Origin: an uncultured cyanobacterium
GTDB lineage: Bacteria > Cyanobacteriota > Cyanobacteriia > PCC-6307 > Cyanobiaceae
NCBI GenBank assembly: GCA_903823115.1
Contig: CAIJRN010000028.1
Location: 32,910 to 96,909 of the forward strand
Direction: 5' to 3'
DNA length: 64,000 nt
In this document: positions 51,803-60,814 of the stretch, one piece after another
How the letters are laid out: every line of letters starts with the position of its first letter
Position numbering within the stretch: position 1 is the first letter of the stretch
Notes under the pieces: generated by a model
Database searches by the model: none
Told to the model about the DNA's origin: nothing
What the model saw: the letters and a program-made list of their open reading frames with translations, nothing else
Made by a program: the position numbers and the translations under genes

Positions 51803-53032
51803 TCAGCCCAGCAGGCGATCCACCAGGTCCAGCTGCTGGGGCAGGCAGACCGTCTGCAGATCGAAGCGCTCCACCACGCTGCGGCGAGCCTGAGCCCGCA
51901 ATGGCTGTTGGGCGGCCGGATCGGCCAGCACGGCGGCGATGGCGTGGGCCTGAGCCTCGGCGTCGAAGAAGTCCACCAGCCGACCGTTCACCCCGTCGTC
52001 GATCACGTCCCGCACCGGTGGGGTGGCGGAGCCGATCACCAGGGCCCCACAGGCCATCGCCTCCAGCAGGCTCCAGCTCAACACGAAGGGATAGGTGAGA
52101 TACACATGGCAGGCGCAGACCCGGAACAGCTGGTGCAGCAAGCCATGGGGAATCTTGCCGACGAAGTGCACGCGGCTGAGATCCAGCTGCCCATTCAATT
52201 CCTTCAGCAGCACGGCTTTCCAGGTGCCACCGCCGGCGGGTGCGGAGCCGTAGCTCAGCTCCTCCCCGCCGACGATCAGCACCTGGGCCCGGGGCCTGAG
52301 CTGTTGCAGCAAGGGCAGGGCGCGCATGAAGCGGTGGAAGCCGCGATAGGGCTCCAGATTGCGGGCGACGAAGCTGACCACCTCATCACCGGCCCGCAGA
52401 GTCAGGCCGGCCCGCTGCAGGTTGATCTCGGCCGGTCCCTGGGGCGTGATCGCGGCGGTGTCGATGCCTTCGTGGATGACGCTGAGCCGCGGCTGATACT
52501 CCACCGGCACGGTGCTGGCCTGCCAGGGCGTCGGCGCCAGGCCCCAGTCCAGATCCTGCAGGGCGAGCAGCTGGGTGCTGCGCCTCAGGCGAATGCGGCT
52601 GCGGTTGCGCCAGTCCGGTTGGCCGAACTCCGGATCGAAGCCGACATCGCCGCCTTCCAGCTGATACACGAACTCCACCTGGTGCAGCACCGGCACCGAG
52701 GGCAGCAGATCCTTGACGGCCAGCAGCTCGCCCCAGCCGGGATGGCCCACGATCAGATCGGGCCGCAGGCCCTGGGCCAGCAGCTGTTCCAGGCAGCGGC
52801 CCACGGCCTCGGCGCGCAGCACCTTGGTCTGCAGATCCGACACCCAGTCATGGCAGGGCGGCACGCCCGCCGCTGGCATCGGGTTGTAGCGATGCAGGGG
52901 GATCGATGGCAGCTCCCGGGCCGTGGGCCCGCCGATCGCCAGCACCCGCTCCCCGCGCGCCCGCAGCGCCGGCGCCAGATGCCGGTATTGCCCCGGGAAG
53001 TTCTGATGGATGAACAGGATCGTGCGGGCCAT
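51803..53032 (-). CDS. GT4 glycosyltransferase, second type
   Basis: A 409-residue enzyme that begins RTILFIHQNFPGQYRHLAPA, typical of a cyanobacterial GT4 subgroup, with a conserved DLIVGHPGWGELLAVKDLLP and a C-terminal nucleotide-sugar half: ARNLEPYRGFHRFMRALPLL, HFVGKIPHGLLHQLFRVCAC and VLSWSLLEAMACGALVIGSA. Function is likely in surface-polysaccharide assembly. It is the last gene of a minus-strand group with the GT39-like and EamA genes. Confidence 0.83.
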   Translation of the reverse strand: MARTILFIHQNFPGQYRHLAPALRARGERVLAIGGPTARELPSIPLHRYNPMPAAGVPPCHDWVSDLQTKVLRAEAVGRCLEQLLAQGLRPDLIVGHPGWGELLAVKDLLPSVPVLHQVEFVYQLEGGDVGFDPEFGQPDWRNRSRIRLRRSTQLLALQDLDWGLAPTPWQASTVPVEYQPRLSVIHEGIDTAAITPQGPAEINLQRAGLTLRAGDEVVSFVARNLEPYRGFHRFMRALPLLQQLRPRAQVLIVGGEELSYGSAPAGGGTWKAVLLKELNGQLDLSRVHFVGKIPHGLLHQLFRVCACHVYLTYPFVLSWSLLEAMACGALVIGSATPPVRDVIDDGVNGRLVDFFDAEAQAHAIAAVLADPAAQQPLRAQARRSVVERFDLQTVCLPQQLDLVDRLLG

Positions 53033-53077
53033 CGAAGCGGTGACGGGATGGGCGCCTGTTGAGGCAGGTCAGGGCTG

Positions 53078-55345
53078 TCAGTAGCGCTCCGGCCGCGGCC
53101 GCAGCCAGGTGAGCTGGTGGCCGTTGGCCACCAGCTCGGCCGCCCGGCGTTCAAGCCGGCGGCGATCGAGGCGCCAGAGCCTGTAGAGGCCGGCGCGGCT
53201 GAGTTGGATCGGCTCCAGCCCCTGCCAGAAGGGCGATGCGGCGGTGGTGCGGTCGATCACCACAAGCACCGTGGGCATCTGGGCCGGGGTTGAGGGGCGC
53301 TGGCCGGGTCGGCGCTCCCGCCGCAGGCGGTCGGCGAGGTTCACCAGTCCCTCGGGCTCAATCCCCTCGTAGAGCACCAGCCGGCGGCTGTAGTAATGCA
53401 GCGAGGGCTTGAGGATCCCCACCATGGCCAGGGGTTCCTCAGCCCGGGTTTCGTGGCTGTCGGCCGGGGAGGCCCGCCCTGGCGCCAGCGCCAGCGTCGC
53501 CCCAGCCGGCTGCGGCGACGCTCCGGATTCCGCTGCCCTGACGGCCGCGGCCATCTGGCGTACCGGCAGCCCACGCAGGCGATCCCCCAGGCTCCAGCTC
53601 GGCAGCAGGGCCGCCGGTACGAACAGCACCAGGGGCAGTTGCAGGGCCAGCAGCCGCAGCGCCGAGCGCCGCTGCGCCAGGAGCCAGCCCAGCAGGGCCG
53701 CCAGGGCCCAGAGCAAGCCAGCCGGGATCAGTCGCCGGCTGGCCAGTAGCTCGGCGGGCAGGGTGGGCATCTCCGGATCCTGGATCCAGGGCACCCACAG
53801 GGGAGCCAGCAGAAACACCACGGCCAGCAGCAGGGTGAGCAGCAGGGTGAGGCGCCAGGCCCAGCGATCCGCCCAGTACCCCGGTTCGCCGAGCCTGGAC
53901 GGCGCCTGCCGTTCCGGGCTGCCCTCAGCTGTGGCGACGGCACCATCTCCAGCGCAAGCGCCAACAACGACCCTCGGCCTGGTCTGGGCCGCCAGCGCCA
54001 CCAGCAGAGCCGCGGCCGGGGTGGCCGGCAGCCAGTAGCTGGGCAGTTTGGTGGCGGCGAGGGTGAAGAAGGCCAGCACCACCAGCAACCAACAGGCGGC
54101 GAACCGCGCCAGAGAGTCCGGCCCCGGCTGGGTCCGGGCCGGCCACAGGGCCAGCCGCAGCGGCCCCAGGGCCCGCGCCAGGCCCAGCAGCAACAGCGGT
54201 GTGGCCGGCAGGGCGGCGATCAGCAGCACCGGCAGAAAGAACCACCAGGGCTGCAGATGGTGGTTCACCACCGAGGTGAAGCGCTGCAGGTTGTGATAGC
54301 CGAAGAAGCTCTCCCAGAAGGGGAGGCCCTCGCGCCACAGGGCCAGGCCATACCAGGGCAGGGCCACCAGCAGGCTGAGCAGCAGACCCGCCCGCGGCCG
54401 CAGGCGCTTGGCCAGGCCGCTCAGATCCCGCTGCAGCCAGCCGAACAGCAGCAGGGTCAGCCCCAGCAACAGCAGGGCCACCGGTCCCTTGGTGAGCACG
54501 GCCAGTCCCAGCACCGGCCAGGCCAGCCACCAGGGTTGGCGCGGATCGACGTAGCGGCGCCAGCAGAGCAGCAGGGCCCCGGCCAGCAGGCCGCTGAACA
54601 GGGCATCACTGACCGGCACCCGGCCCCAGAGCAGCACCAGGGGGCCCAGGGCAAAGGCCAGAGCCGCCGCCAGCGGTGTCACCAGGGCGGAGGGGTAGCC
54701 AATGGCGGAAGCGGAGGTCAAGGCCGAGGCGGGGCCTGTGGGGACAGCGGCCTCCAAGACAGCGGCGGCTGAGACAGCGGCCTCTGAGATAGCGGCCTCT
54801 GAGATAGCGGCGGTTGAGACAGCGGCGACCGAGACAGCGATGACGGAAGCAGGAGTGGAGGCAGCAGCTGAAGCACCAGCTGACACTGAGGCGATCGAAA
54901 CCGGAGCGGCAGCGGCAGCGACAGAGCCGGAGCGGAGTCCAGAGCTGCGGGTCCCGGGCATCGCGCCACAGGAGCGCCCCAGCCCGGTCTGGGGCCAGCG
55001 CAGCAGCGTGTCGGCCAGGGCCAGCATCACGCCGATCGAGGCCAGCGCCGATGGCAACGCCGCCGCCCAGGTGCCCAGGGGATTCCACTGGGCCTGGCCG
55101 GGCAGGGCATAGATCAGCCCCATCAGCCAGTACACCAGTGGCGGCTTGTCGTAGCGGGGCAGGCCGTTGACATGGGGGATCAGCCAGTCGCCCGTTTCGG
55201 CCATGGCCCGGGCGGAGGCGGCGAACAGGGGTGGCGTTTCATCCACCAGGCCGGTGCTGCCCAGCTGCCAGAGGAAGATCAAGGCCCCGAGGCCCAGGGT
55301 GAGCAGCAGCACAAGCCGCCGCTGGCGGCGGGAGGGCGACACCAT
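53078..55345 (-). CDS. ArnT/PMT-type (GT39/GT83) membrane glycosyltransferase
   Basis: A 755-residue polytopic protein. DETPPLFAASARAMAETGDW and YDKPPLVYWLMGLIYALPG give the catalytic Asp-Glu loop and the conserved KPPL of ArnT/dolichyl-phosphate-mannose-like transferases. Ten or more membrane helices follow, for example WLAWPVLGLAVLTKGPVALL with the TKGP loop. A long Ala/Val/Ser/Glu-rich insert (residues about 140-225) carries a seven-unit 15-bp repeat. The soluble C-terminal part ends in a Tyr-Leu-Trp-rich tail. The stop of the EamA gene overlaps its start (TGATG). Confidence 0.87.
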   Translation of the reverse strand: MVSPSRRQRRLVLLLTLGLGALIFLWQLGSTGLVDETPPLFAASARAMAETGDWLIPHVNGLPRYDKPPLVYWLMGLIYALPGQAQWNPLGTWAAALPSALASIGVMLALADTLLRWPQTGLGRSCGAMPGTRSSGLRSGSVAAAAAPVSIASVSAGASAAASTPASVIAVSVAAVSTAAISEAAISEAAVSAAAVLEAAVPTGPASALTSASAIGYPSALVTPLAAALAFALGPLVLLWGRVPVSDALFSGLLAGALLLCWRRYVDPRQPWWLAWPVLGLAVLTKGPVALLLLGLTLLLFGWLQRDLSGLAKRLRPRAGLLLSLLVALPWYGLALWREGLPFWESFFGYHNLQRFTSVVNHHLQPWWFFLPVLLIAALPATPLLLLGLARALGPLRLALWPARTQPGPDSLARFAACWLLVVLAFFTLAATKLPSYWLPATPAAALLVALAAQTRPRVVVGACAGDGAVATAEGSPERQAPSRLGEPGYWADRWAWRLTLLLTLLLAVVFLLAPLWVPWIQDPEMPTLPAELLASRRLIPAGLLWALAALLGWLLAQRRSALRLLALQLPLVLFVPAALLPSWSLGDRLRGLPVRQMAAAVRAAESGASPQPAGATLALAPGRASPADSHETRAEEPLAMVGILKPSLHYYSRRLVLYEGIEPEGLVNLADRLRRERRPGQRPSTPAQMPTVLVVIDRTTAASPFWQGLEPIQLSRAGLYRLWRLDRRRLERRAAELVANGHQLTWLRPRPERY
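54743..54847. repeat. Tandem repeat, seven 15-bp units, in the ArnT-like gene
   Basis: Seven adjacent units based on GACAGCGGCCTCTGA (variants GACAGCGGCGGCTGA, GATAGCGGCCTCTGA, GATAGCGGCGGTTGA and so on). On the minus strand they code five-residue units of the type SEAAI/STAAI/SAAAV in a poorly conserved loop between membrane segments. Confidence 0.9.
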
Positions 55346-56358
55346 CAGAGCGAGGCTCCGGATGGACTCGAGGCGCCGCCGCCGTCAGGGGCAGGGACCG
55401 CGGCACCCCCCCAGAGCTGCTGCCGCCGGTTGAGCAGCACCACCGAGGCCAGGGCCAGAGCGGCGCCGAGCCACTGCAGTGGCCTCAGCCGTTCATCCAG
55501 CAGCAACAGGCCGCAGAGCAGGGCGAACACCGGCGTCAGAAAGGTGAGGGCGGTGAAGCCGGTGAGATCGCCGCGGCTGGCGAACCAGAAGAACAGGCCG
55601 TAGGCCAGGGCGCTGCCGAACAGGGAGGCGTAGGCCATCAGGCCCCACTGCAGAGCGGTCCAGGACGGCCAGAAGGCCAGCCAACCGGCTCCCTCCCGCA
55701 GCACCGGCGAGATCACGGTGGCCGCGACCAGGGGCAGCCCACCGAGAACCATGTGCCAGCCGGTCACCACCAGGGGATCGCTGGAGCGGGTGGCGTAGCG
55801 ACAGAGCACCGTGCCCAGCGCCATCGCCGCCGCCGCCCCGAGCATCCACAGCTCGCCGTGGCTCCAGGCCTGGGCGCCGATCACCGCGGGTCCCTCCAGC
55901 CACCAGTGGCGCAGCAGCTCCGGCGGCAGACCCAGGCAGACGATGCCCGCCAGACCGATCAGCAGGCCCAGCCAGCCCACCGGGTTGATCGCCTCGCCGA
56001 ACAGGCTGCGGGCCAGCAGGGCCACCAGCAGGGGCTGGGAATCGATCAGCACCGAGCCGAGGCCGGCGCCGGTCTGCTCCAGGCCACGGGCCAGCAGGCC
56101 CTGAAACAGGCTGCCATCGACCAGGGCGAACAGCAGCAGCCAGGGCCAGTCCGCCGCCGCCACGGCCTGGGGGCGCCCCACCAGGCGGGCCACCAGCAGC
56201 AGCAGCAGCCCGGCGGGCAGCAGCCTCAGGCTCGCCACCAGCAGCGGTGAACCCTCGTCGAGCAGGGGTTTCATCGCCGCCATCGCCGTTCCCCAAAGGG
56301 CGAACGGCAGCAGCATCAGTGGCCAGCGCAGCAGGGACCCTTGCGAAGCCGGAAGCAT
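55345..56358 (-). CDS. EamA/DMT-family transporter
   Basis: A 337-residue membrane protein with ten hydrophobic helices in two EamA repeats: LLPFALWGTAMAAMKPLLDE at the start, NPVGWLGLLIGLAGIVCLGL, then LMAYASLFGSALAYGLFFWF and TFLTPVFALLCGLLLLDERL. Family members export metabolites or drugs; substrate unknown. The start lies 56 bases from the divergent sppA. Its stop and the ArnT-like start share one base. Confidence 0.88.
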   Translation of the reverse strand: MLPASQGSLLRWPLMLLPFALWGTAMAAMKPLLDEGSPLLVASLRLLPAGLLLLLVARLVGRPQAVAAADWPWLLLFALVDGSLFQGLLARGLEQTGAGLGSVLIDSQPLLVALLARSLFGEAINPVGWLGLLIGLAGIVCLGLPPELLRHWWLEGPAVIGAQAWSHGELWMLGAAAAMALGTVLCRYATRSSDPLVVTGWHMVLGGLPLVAATVISPVLREGAGWLAFWPSWTALQWGLMAYASLFGSALAYGLFFWFASRGDLTGFTALTFLTPVFALLCGLLLLDERLRPLQWLGAALALASVVLLNRRQQLWGGAAVPAPDGGGASSPSGASL

Positions 56359-56413
56359 GGACAGGGTCCAGGGGGGCTTCCTTTTTAAGATCCAACCACT
56401 TCACCGCATTCCG

Positions 56414-57226
56414 ATGCCCTGGCCCTGGCGCCGCAAGACTCGACGCACCATGGCTCGCATCGCCATCGAAGGGCCGATCGCCGGCCCCACCCGCGAGCGG
56501 GTTCTCAAGGCCCTGGAGCAGGTGGGGCAACGGGAGTGCCCGGCCCTGCTGCTGCGCATCGACAGCCCCGGCGGCACCGTCGGCGACAGCCAGGAGATCC
56601 ACGCTGCCATCGGCAGACTGCGGGCCAAGGGCTGCCGGGTGGTGGCCAGTTTCGGCAACATCTCCGCTTCGGGCGGGGTGTACATCGGTGTGGCGGCCGA
56701 AAAGATCGTCGCCAATCCCGGCACGATCACCGGCTCGATCGGCGTGATCCTGCGCGGCAACGATCTCTCGCGGCTGCTGGAGCGGATCGGCATCCGCTTT
56801 GAAACGGTCAAAAGTGGCCTGTACAAGGACATCCTGTCGCCCGATCGGGCCCTGACCGAGGCGGAGCGGACCCTGCTGCAGGAGCTGATCGATGCCAGCT
56901 ACGGCCAGTTCGTGGCGGCGGTGGCCGCCGGAAGGGGACTGGAGGAGGCCAGGGTGCGCAGCTTCGCCGATGGCCGCGTGTTCACCGGATCCCAGGCCCT
57001 GGAGCTGGGTCTGGTGGATGCCCTCGGCGATGAGGAGGCGGCCCGGCTGCTGGCGGCGGAGCTGGCGGGCCTCGATCCGGAGCACACCAAGCCGCTCACC
57101 TTCGGCAAGCCGCCGAAGCGCTTCAGCCGACTGCTGCCCGGCAGTCAGCTGCTGGGCCAGCTCCACACGGCTCTGAGCCAGGAGCTGGCCTGGGCCGGCC
57201 AGCCGTTGTGGCTGCATCGCCCCTGA
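56414..57226 (+). CDS. sppA: Signal peptide peptidase SppA-like protease
   Basis: A 270-residue S49-family serine protease. ARIAIEGPIAGPTRERVLKA begins the fold. LLLRIDSPGGTVGDSQEIHA, VVASFGNISASGGVYIGVAA with the catalytic Ser (S-A-S-G-G near residue 88) and ITGSIGVILRGNDLSRLLER, followed by the catalytic-type Lys in FETVKSGLYKDILSP near residue 138, are intact. Short form (one S49 domain). The ATG at 56414 is used because homologues begin with PWPWRRK; an upstream frame overlaps the EamA start. SppA cleaves signal peptides left in the membrane; in cyanobacteria it also acts on light-harvesting proteins under stress. Confidence 0.88.
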   Translation: MPWPWRRKTRRTMARIAIEGPIAGPTRERVLKALEQVGQRECPALLLRIDSPGGTVGDSQEIHAAIGRLRAKGCRVVASFGNISASGGVYIGVAAEKIVANPGTITGSIGVILRGNDLSRLLERIGIRFETVKSGLYKDILSPDRALTEAERTLLQELIDASYGQFVAAVAAGRGLEEARVRSFADGRVFTGSQALELGLVDALGDEEAARLLAAELAGLDPEHTKPLTFGKPPKRFSRLLPGSQLLGQLHTALSQELAWAGQPLWLHRP

Positions 57227-57251
57227 ACCCGATTTCGTCCGCCCCCGACCC

Positions 57252-57722
57252 ATGAATTCTGCCCTCGAATTGCGGGCCCTGCGTGGGGCCACCACCGCCA
57301 GCGCCAACAGCATCGAGGCGATCGATGTGGCCGTGAGCGAGCTGGTTGAAGCGCTGATGGCCCACAACCAGCTGCCGGCGAGCCAGGTGCTGTCGATCAC
57401 CTTCTCGGTGACCGCCGATCTCGATGCCTGCTTCCCGGCCGCCATTGCCCGCCGGCTCCTCGCCTGCGATGGGGTGGCGCTGCTGGACTGCCAGCAGATG
57501 GCGGTACAGGGAGACCTGGAGCGCTGCATCCGCCTGCTGGCCCATGCCTGGCTGGATGGCCAGCAGATCCCTGTCCACCCCTACCTGCGGGAGGCGAGCC
57601 GGCTGCGCCCGGACCGGGCCCTGGCAGCTCCCAGTCACAACTCAGTCACAACCCCAGCTGGGGCCAGGGATCCGGCCGGCTGCCCCGCCCCTGGTCCGGC
57701 CGGTGATCCGGCCGGCCACTGA
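57252..57722 (+). CDS. aroH: Chorismate mutase AroH
   Basis: Rearranges chorismate to prephenate for phenylalanine and tyrosine synthesis. The AroH-type fold is visible in RALRGATTASANSIEAIDVA, LPASQVLSITFSVTADLDAC and FPAAIARRLLACDGVALLDC, then MAVQGDLERCIRLLAHAW and VHPYLREASRLRPD, with the conserved Arg and Tyr residues of the active site. The C-terminal 30 residues are Pro/Gly/Ala-rich and variable. It starts 25 bases after sppA. Confidence 0.9.
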   Translation: MNSALELRALRGATTASANSIEAIDVAVSELVEALMAHNQLPASQVLSITFSVTADLDACFPAAIARRLLACDGVALLDCQQMAVQGDLERCIRLLAHAWLDGQQIPVHPYLREASRLRPDRALAAPSHNSVTTPAGARDPAGCPAPGPAGDPAGH

Positions 57723-57779
57723 GCCCGCAAGCGGGCCTGGGGGCTGTTGAGAATCGACGGATCACCTCTGGCTGATTCC

Positions 57780-58439
57780 ATGCCACCCCTGCCGCGCCTT
57801 CGGGTTCTCGCCTCCGGCGCCGCCCTTGCTGTGGGCGCCTGCGCCTTTGCAGCCCTGGCCCCCACGGATTGGTCCAGGCAAAGCAACCTGCCGGGGCCAG
57901 GCGGCCAGCCGGGGCACGCTGGCCTGCCGCTGCAGACCGGGCTGCTGCAGAGCGCCAGGGCCGAGGGCACGCCTGGCCTGATGGAGTTCCGCTGGGACAA
58001 CAACAAAGACTTTCGCCGCCTCTACTTCTTCATGACGGAAACGATCCGCATGAAGCGCTCGGAGTATTACCTGATCCTCAAGCCGAAGGATCGCAAGACA
58101 GCGATCCTCAAGCTGGCGATCACCGTGCCCAGTTACTGGGATGGCAGCTTTGAGGCCAAGCAGATGAAGCTGTGTGAGATGAGTGAGGGCGGCATGATGA
58201 AGCGCACCCGTTGCGAGAAGCAGATCCCGGCCACGATCGAGGTGTCGCCGAACGGCAAGGCGATCGAGGTGTTCCCGGATGTGCCGGTGTCCGATAAGAA
58301 AACGATCGGTCTGTACATCAACACCTTCAACCCGTTCAACACGGGTATGTATCAGTTCAATGCCCTGATCCAGGCGCCGGGCGATGTGCCGGTGTCGGGC
58401 TACGTGGGCTCCTGGCTGATCCAGATCGACCCCAACTGA
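57780..58439 (+). CDS. DUF2808 exported protein
   Basis: A 219-residue protein with a signal peptide (LRVLASGAALAVGACAFAAL) and a DUF2808 domain: MEFRWDNNKDFRRLYFFMTE, then RMKRSEYYLILKPKDRKTAI and VPSYWDGSFEAKQMKLCEMS, ending FNPFNTGMYQFNALIQAPGD and VSGYVGSWLIQIDPN. This family is cyanobacterial and its function is unknown; periplasmic or surface location is inferred. The ATG at 57780 replaces a TTG 11 codons upstream. It lies directly before rpmH. Confidence 0.82.
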   Translation: MPPLPRLRVLASGAALAVGACAFAALAPTDWSRQSNLPGPGGQPGHAGLPLQTGLLQSARAEGTPGLMEFRWDNNKDFRRLYFFMTETIRMKRSEYYLILKPKDRKTAILKLAITVPSYWDGSFEAKQMKLCEMSEGGMMKRTRCEKQIPATIEVSPNGKAIEVFPDVPVSDKKTIGLYINTFNPFNTGMYQFNALIQAPGDVPVSGYVGSWLIQIDPN

Positions 58440-58482
58440 TAGGGTGGCTGACTGAAGCAAATCGAGGAGCCGACAGGCCGCC

Positions 58483-58620
58483 ATGACCAAACGCACCCTG
58501 GAAGGCACCAGCCGCAAACGCAAGCGCGTCTCCGGTTTCCGGGTGCGCATGCGCAGCCACACCGGCCGCCGTGTCATCCGCACCCGTCGCCGCCGCGGCC
58601 GCGCCCGCCTGGCGGTCTGA
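58483..58620 (+). CDS. rpmH: Ribosomal protein L34
   Basis: A 45-residue, very basic protein: [20 protein letters not shown], then [20 protein letters not shown]. That is the L34 pattern (cyanobacterial form TLEGT instead of TYQPS). The rpmH-rnpA adjacency, 19 bases apart, is almost universal in bacteria and confirms the call. Confidence 0.96.
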   Translation: MTKRTLEGTSRKRKRVSGFRVRMRSHTGRRVIRTRRRRGRARLAV

Positions 58621-58639
58621 AGCTCCAGCGGAACCCCTC

Positions 58640-59020
58640 ATGGCCCTGCCGTCCCAGCACCGGCTCCGGGGCCATCGGGTGTTCGATCGCCTCTATCGCC
58701 AGGGCCGCCGTATGCACGGCGAGCTGATGGTTCTGCGGGTGTTGGCGGCGGATTCGTCCCTGTTGCCGCCGCCCGTTCCCAGCCAGGCGCCCAGTCCCTG
58801 GCGCTGTGGCTTTGTGGTCAGTTCCAAGGTCCACAAACGGGCGGTGCGTCGCAATCGCCTGCGCCGGCTGCTGCAGGCCGATCTGCTCAACCAGCCGCTG
58901 ATCTGTCCCAGTCCCCAGTGGTTGCTGCTCAGTCTCAAGCCCGGCAGTGCCGACGCCGAACCGGACCAGCTGCTGGGAGAATGGCGGCAACTGTTGCGTA
59001 AGGCAGGCCTGTGCCCATGA
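58640..59020 (+). CDS. rnpA: Ribonuclease P protein component RnpA
   Basis: A 126-residue basic protein that binds the RNase P RNA. LPSQHRLRGHRVFDRLYRQG is followed by CGFVVSSKVHKRAVRRNRLR, the RNR signature of the family. The length and position between rpmH and yidC are standard. Its stop overlaps the start of the PH-domain gene (ATGA). Confidence 0.94.
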   Translation: MALPSQHRLRGHRVFDRLYRQGRRMHGELMVLRVLAADSSLLPPPVPSQAPSPWRCGFVVSSKVHKRAVRRNRLRRLLQADLLNQPLICPSPQWLLLSLKPGSADAEPDQLLGEWRQLLRKAGLCP

Positions 59021-59520
59021 CCCCAGCAAGCGACGAGCCCGGCAAGGTTCCGGCCAGCGGCATCGCTGCCACCCCGATCTCCGGCCTGCCCGGCAAGGGC
59101 AAGATCGAGGAAACGGTGATCTACGAGGGAGGTCCCGCCAAGGGCGACCTGATCTTCGGCCTGGTGCTGGCGATCACCCTGGTGGGCATTCCGCTGGCGG
59201 TGGGAGCGATCGTGCGGGCCCTGTGGTTGCGCTATCGCATCACCAGCCGCCGTATCGAAGTCAATGGCGGCTGGCTGGGCCGGGATCGCAGCCAGGTGGT
59301 CTACAGCCAGATCCGGGAGGTGCGCTCGGTGCCCCGCGGCTTCGGCGCCTGGGGCGACATGGTGCTGGTGCTCAACGATGGCTCCAAGCTGGAGATGCGC
59401 TCGGTGCCCCGCTTCCGCGAGATCGAGGCGAAGATCGAAGAGCTGCGCCAGGCCAGAACCAGCAAAGGGCTCAGCAAGCCGAGCAGCGGCTTCGCCGTGG
59501 CTGAGGCTCCTGCCGCCTGA
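59017..59520 (+). CDS. PH-domain (bPH2/DUF304) membrane protein
   Basis: A 167-residue protein. A membrane hairpin lies near residues 45-72 (LIFGLVLAITLVGIPLAVGA), after which comes the bacterial PH domain YRITSRRIEVNGGWLGRDRS, VVYSQIREVRSVPRGFGAWG and DMVLVLNDGSKLEMRSVPRF. Found regularly between rnpA and yidC in cyanobacteria; function unknown, perhaps helps membrane insertion. A GTG two codons upstream is an alternative start. Confidence 0.85.
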   Translation: MTPASDEPGKVPASGIAATPISGLPGKGKIEETVIYEGGPAKGDLIFGLVLAITLVGIPLAVGAIVRALWLRYRITSRRIEVNGGWLGRDRSQVVYSQIREVRSVPRGFGAWGDMVLVLNDGSKLEMRSVPRFREIEAKIEELRQARTSKGLSKPSSGFAVAEAPAA

Positions 59521-59680
59521 GGCGGAGCCTGGCGGAGGACTGTGCCGAAATCCCCAGATCCCTCTGCTGGAGAGCGATCGTTGCTCCATTTCGTCTCGGT
59601 CGGCGGATCTCCGCCCCCGGTGATCCCCCCCGTTCGGGCACACTGGCCCCGGATTCCCTAACCCCTGAGCGCTGCCTGCC

Positions 59681-60814
59681 GTGATCGGCTACATCTCCGA
59701 CAACCTGCTGCTGCCGATCCTCGACTTCTTCTACGGATTGGTGCCGAGCTACGGGCTGGCGATCATTGCCCTCACGGTGGTGATCCGGCTGGCCCTGTTC
59801 CCCCTCAGTGCTGGCTCGATCCGCAGCGCCCGCCGCATGCGCATCGCCCAGCCGGTGATGCAGGCCCGCCAGGCCGAGATCAAGGCCAAGCACGCCAGCA
59901 ACCCCCAGAAGCAGCAGGAGGAGCTGGGCAAGCTGATGAAGGAGTTCGGCAGCCCATTGGCGGGTTGTCTGCCCCTGGTGGTGCAGATGCCGATCCTGTT
60001 CGCCCTGTTCGCCACCCTGCGGGGCTCACCGTTCGCCGATGTGCCCTACACCTTCAATCTCAAGGTGCTGCCGGCCGATCAGATCGCGGCGGTCGAAACC
60101 AAGCCCTTCAACAGCCCCAGCCATTCGATCTTCATCACCGAAACCAGCCATGTGCCGGTGATCGGCAGCCTGGAGGGCGGCACCAAGCTGGGGGTGGGTG
60201 ACAGCGAAACCGTGAAGCTGCACACCCGCAGTGATGAGAGCTTCGCCTCGGTGCTCGCCGCCGTCGAGAACGGCGACAGCTTCCAGCCCAGCTGGAGTGT
60301 CACCAAGGGCGAAGGGGTGGTGAGTGTCGATGCCAGCGGCAAGATCACGGCCCTGGCCCCCGGTGATGCCACCGTCGAGGGCAAGATCCCCGGCCTGGCG
60401 GCCCGCAGCGGCTTCCTGTTCATCAAGGCCCTCGGCCAGGTCGGCTTCATGACCGACGGCGCCGTCAACTGGGACATCGCGATTCTGGTCGGGGCCTTCG
60501 GCGCCAGCCTGTTCGCCTCCCAGATCCTCTCGGGCATGGGCATGCCCGCCAACCCGCAGCAGAGCACGGCCAACAAGATCACGCCGGTGATGATCACGGC
60601 GATGTTCCTGTTCTTCCCCCTGCCGGCCGGCGTGCTGCTGTACATGGTGGTGGCCAACATCTTCCAGGGGCTGCAGACGTTCCTGCTCACCCGCGAGGCC
60701 CTGCCCGACAACCTGCAGGCGATCCTCGACAAGCAGATGGCGGCCACCGCCACGGCAACGGCCGGTGGCGCCGCGGTCGGACGGCTGCCGTTCGAGCCCA
60801 ACACCAAGAAGTGA
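59681..60814 (+). CDS. yidC: Membrane protein insertase YidC/Oxa1
   Basis: A 377-residue insertase with GTG start. The first core helix [20 protein letters not shown] carries the conserved Arg in the membrane groove. The cytosolic coiled hairpin ([20 protein letters not shown]), [20 protein letters not shown], then a lumenal domain of about 120 residues, and the last helices [20 protein letters not shown] and [20 protein letters not shown] complete it. The lumenal insert resembles a BIG2 Ig-like domain ([20 protein letters not shown]). It inserts proteins into thylakoid or plasma membranes with or without SecY. Confidence 0.93.
   Translation: MIGYISDNLLLPILDFFYGLVPSYGLAIIALTVVIRLALFPLSAGSIRSARRMRIAQPVMQARQAEIKAKHASNPQKQQEELGKLMKEFGSPLAGCLPLVVQMPILFALFATLRGSPFADVPYTFNLKVLPADQIAAVETKPFNSPSHSIFITETSHVPVIGSLEGGTKLGVGDSETVKLHTRSDESFASVLAAVENGDSFQPSWSVTKGEGVVSVDASGKITALAPGDATVEGKIPGLAARSGFLFIKALGQVGFMTDGAVNWDIAILVGAFGASLFASQILSGMGMPANPQQSTANKITPVMITAMFLFFPLPAGVLLYMVVANIFQGLQTFLLTREALPDNLQAILDKQMAATATATAGGAAVGRLPFEPNTKK

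Noticed and set aside
54743..54847. CRISPR array
   Set aside because: Units are 15 bp, directly adjacent without spacers and lie in frame inside a gene. No CRISPR array or cas gene was seen anywhere in the window.
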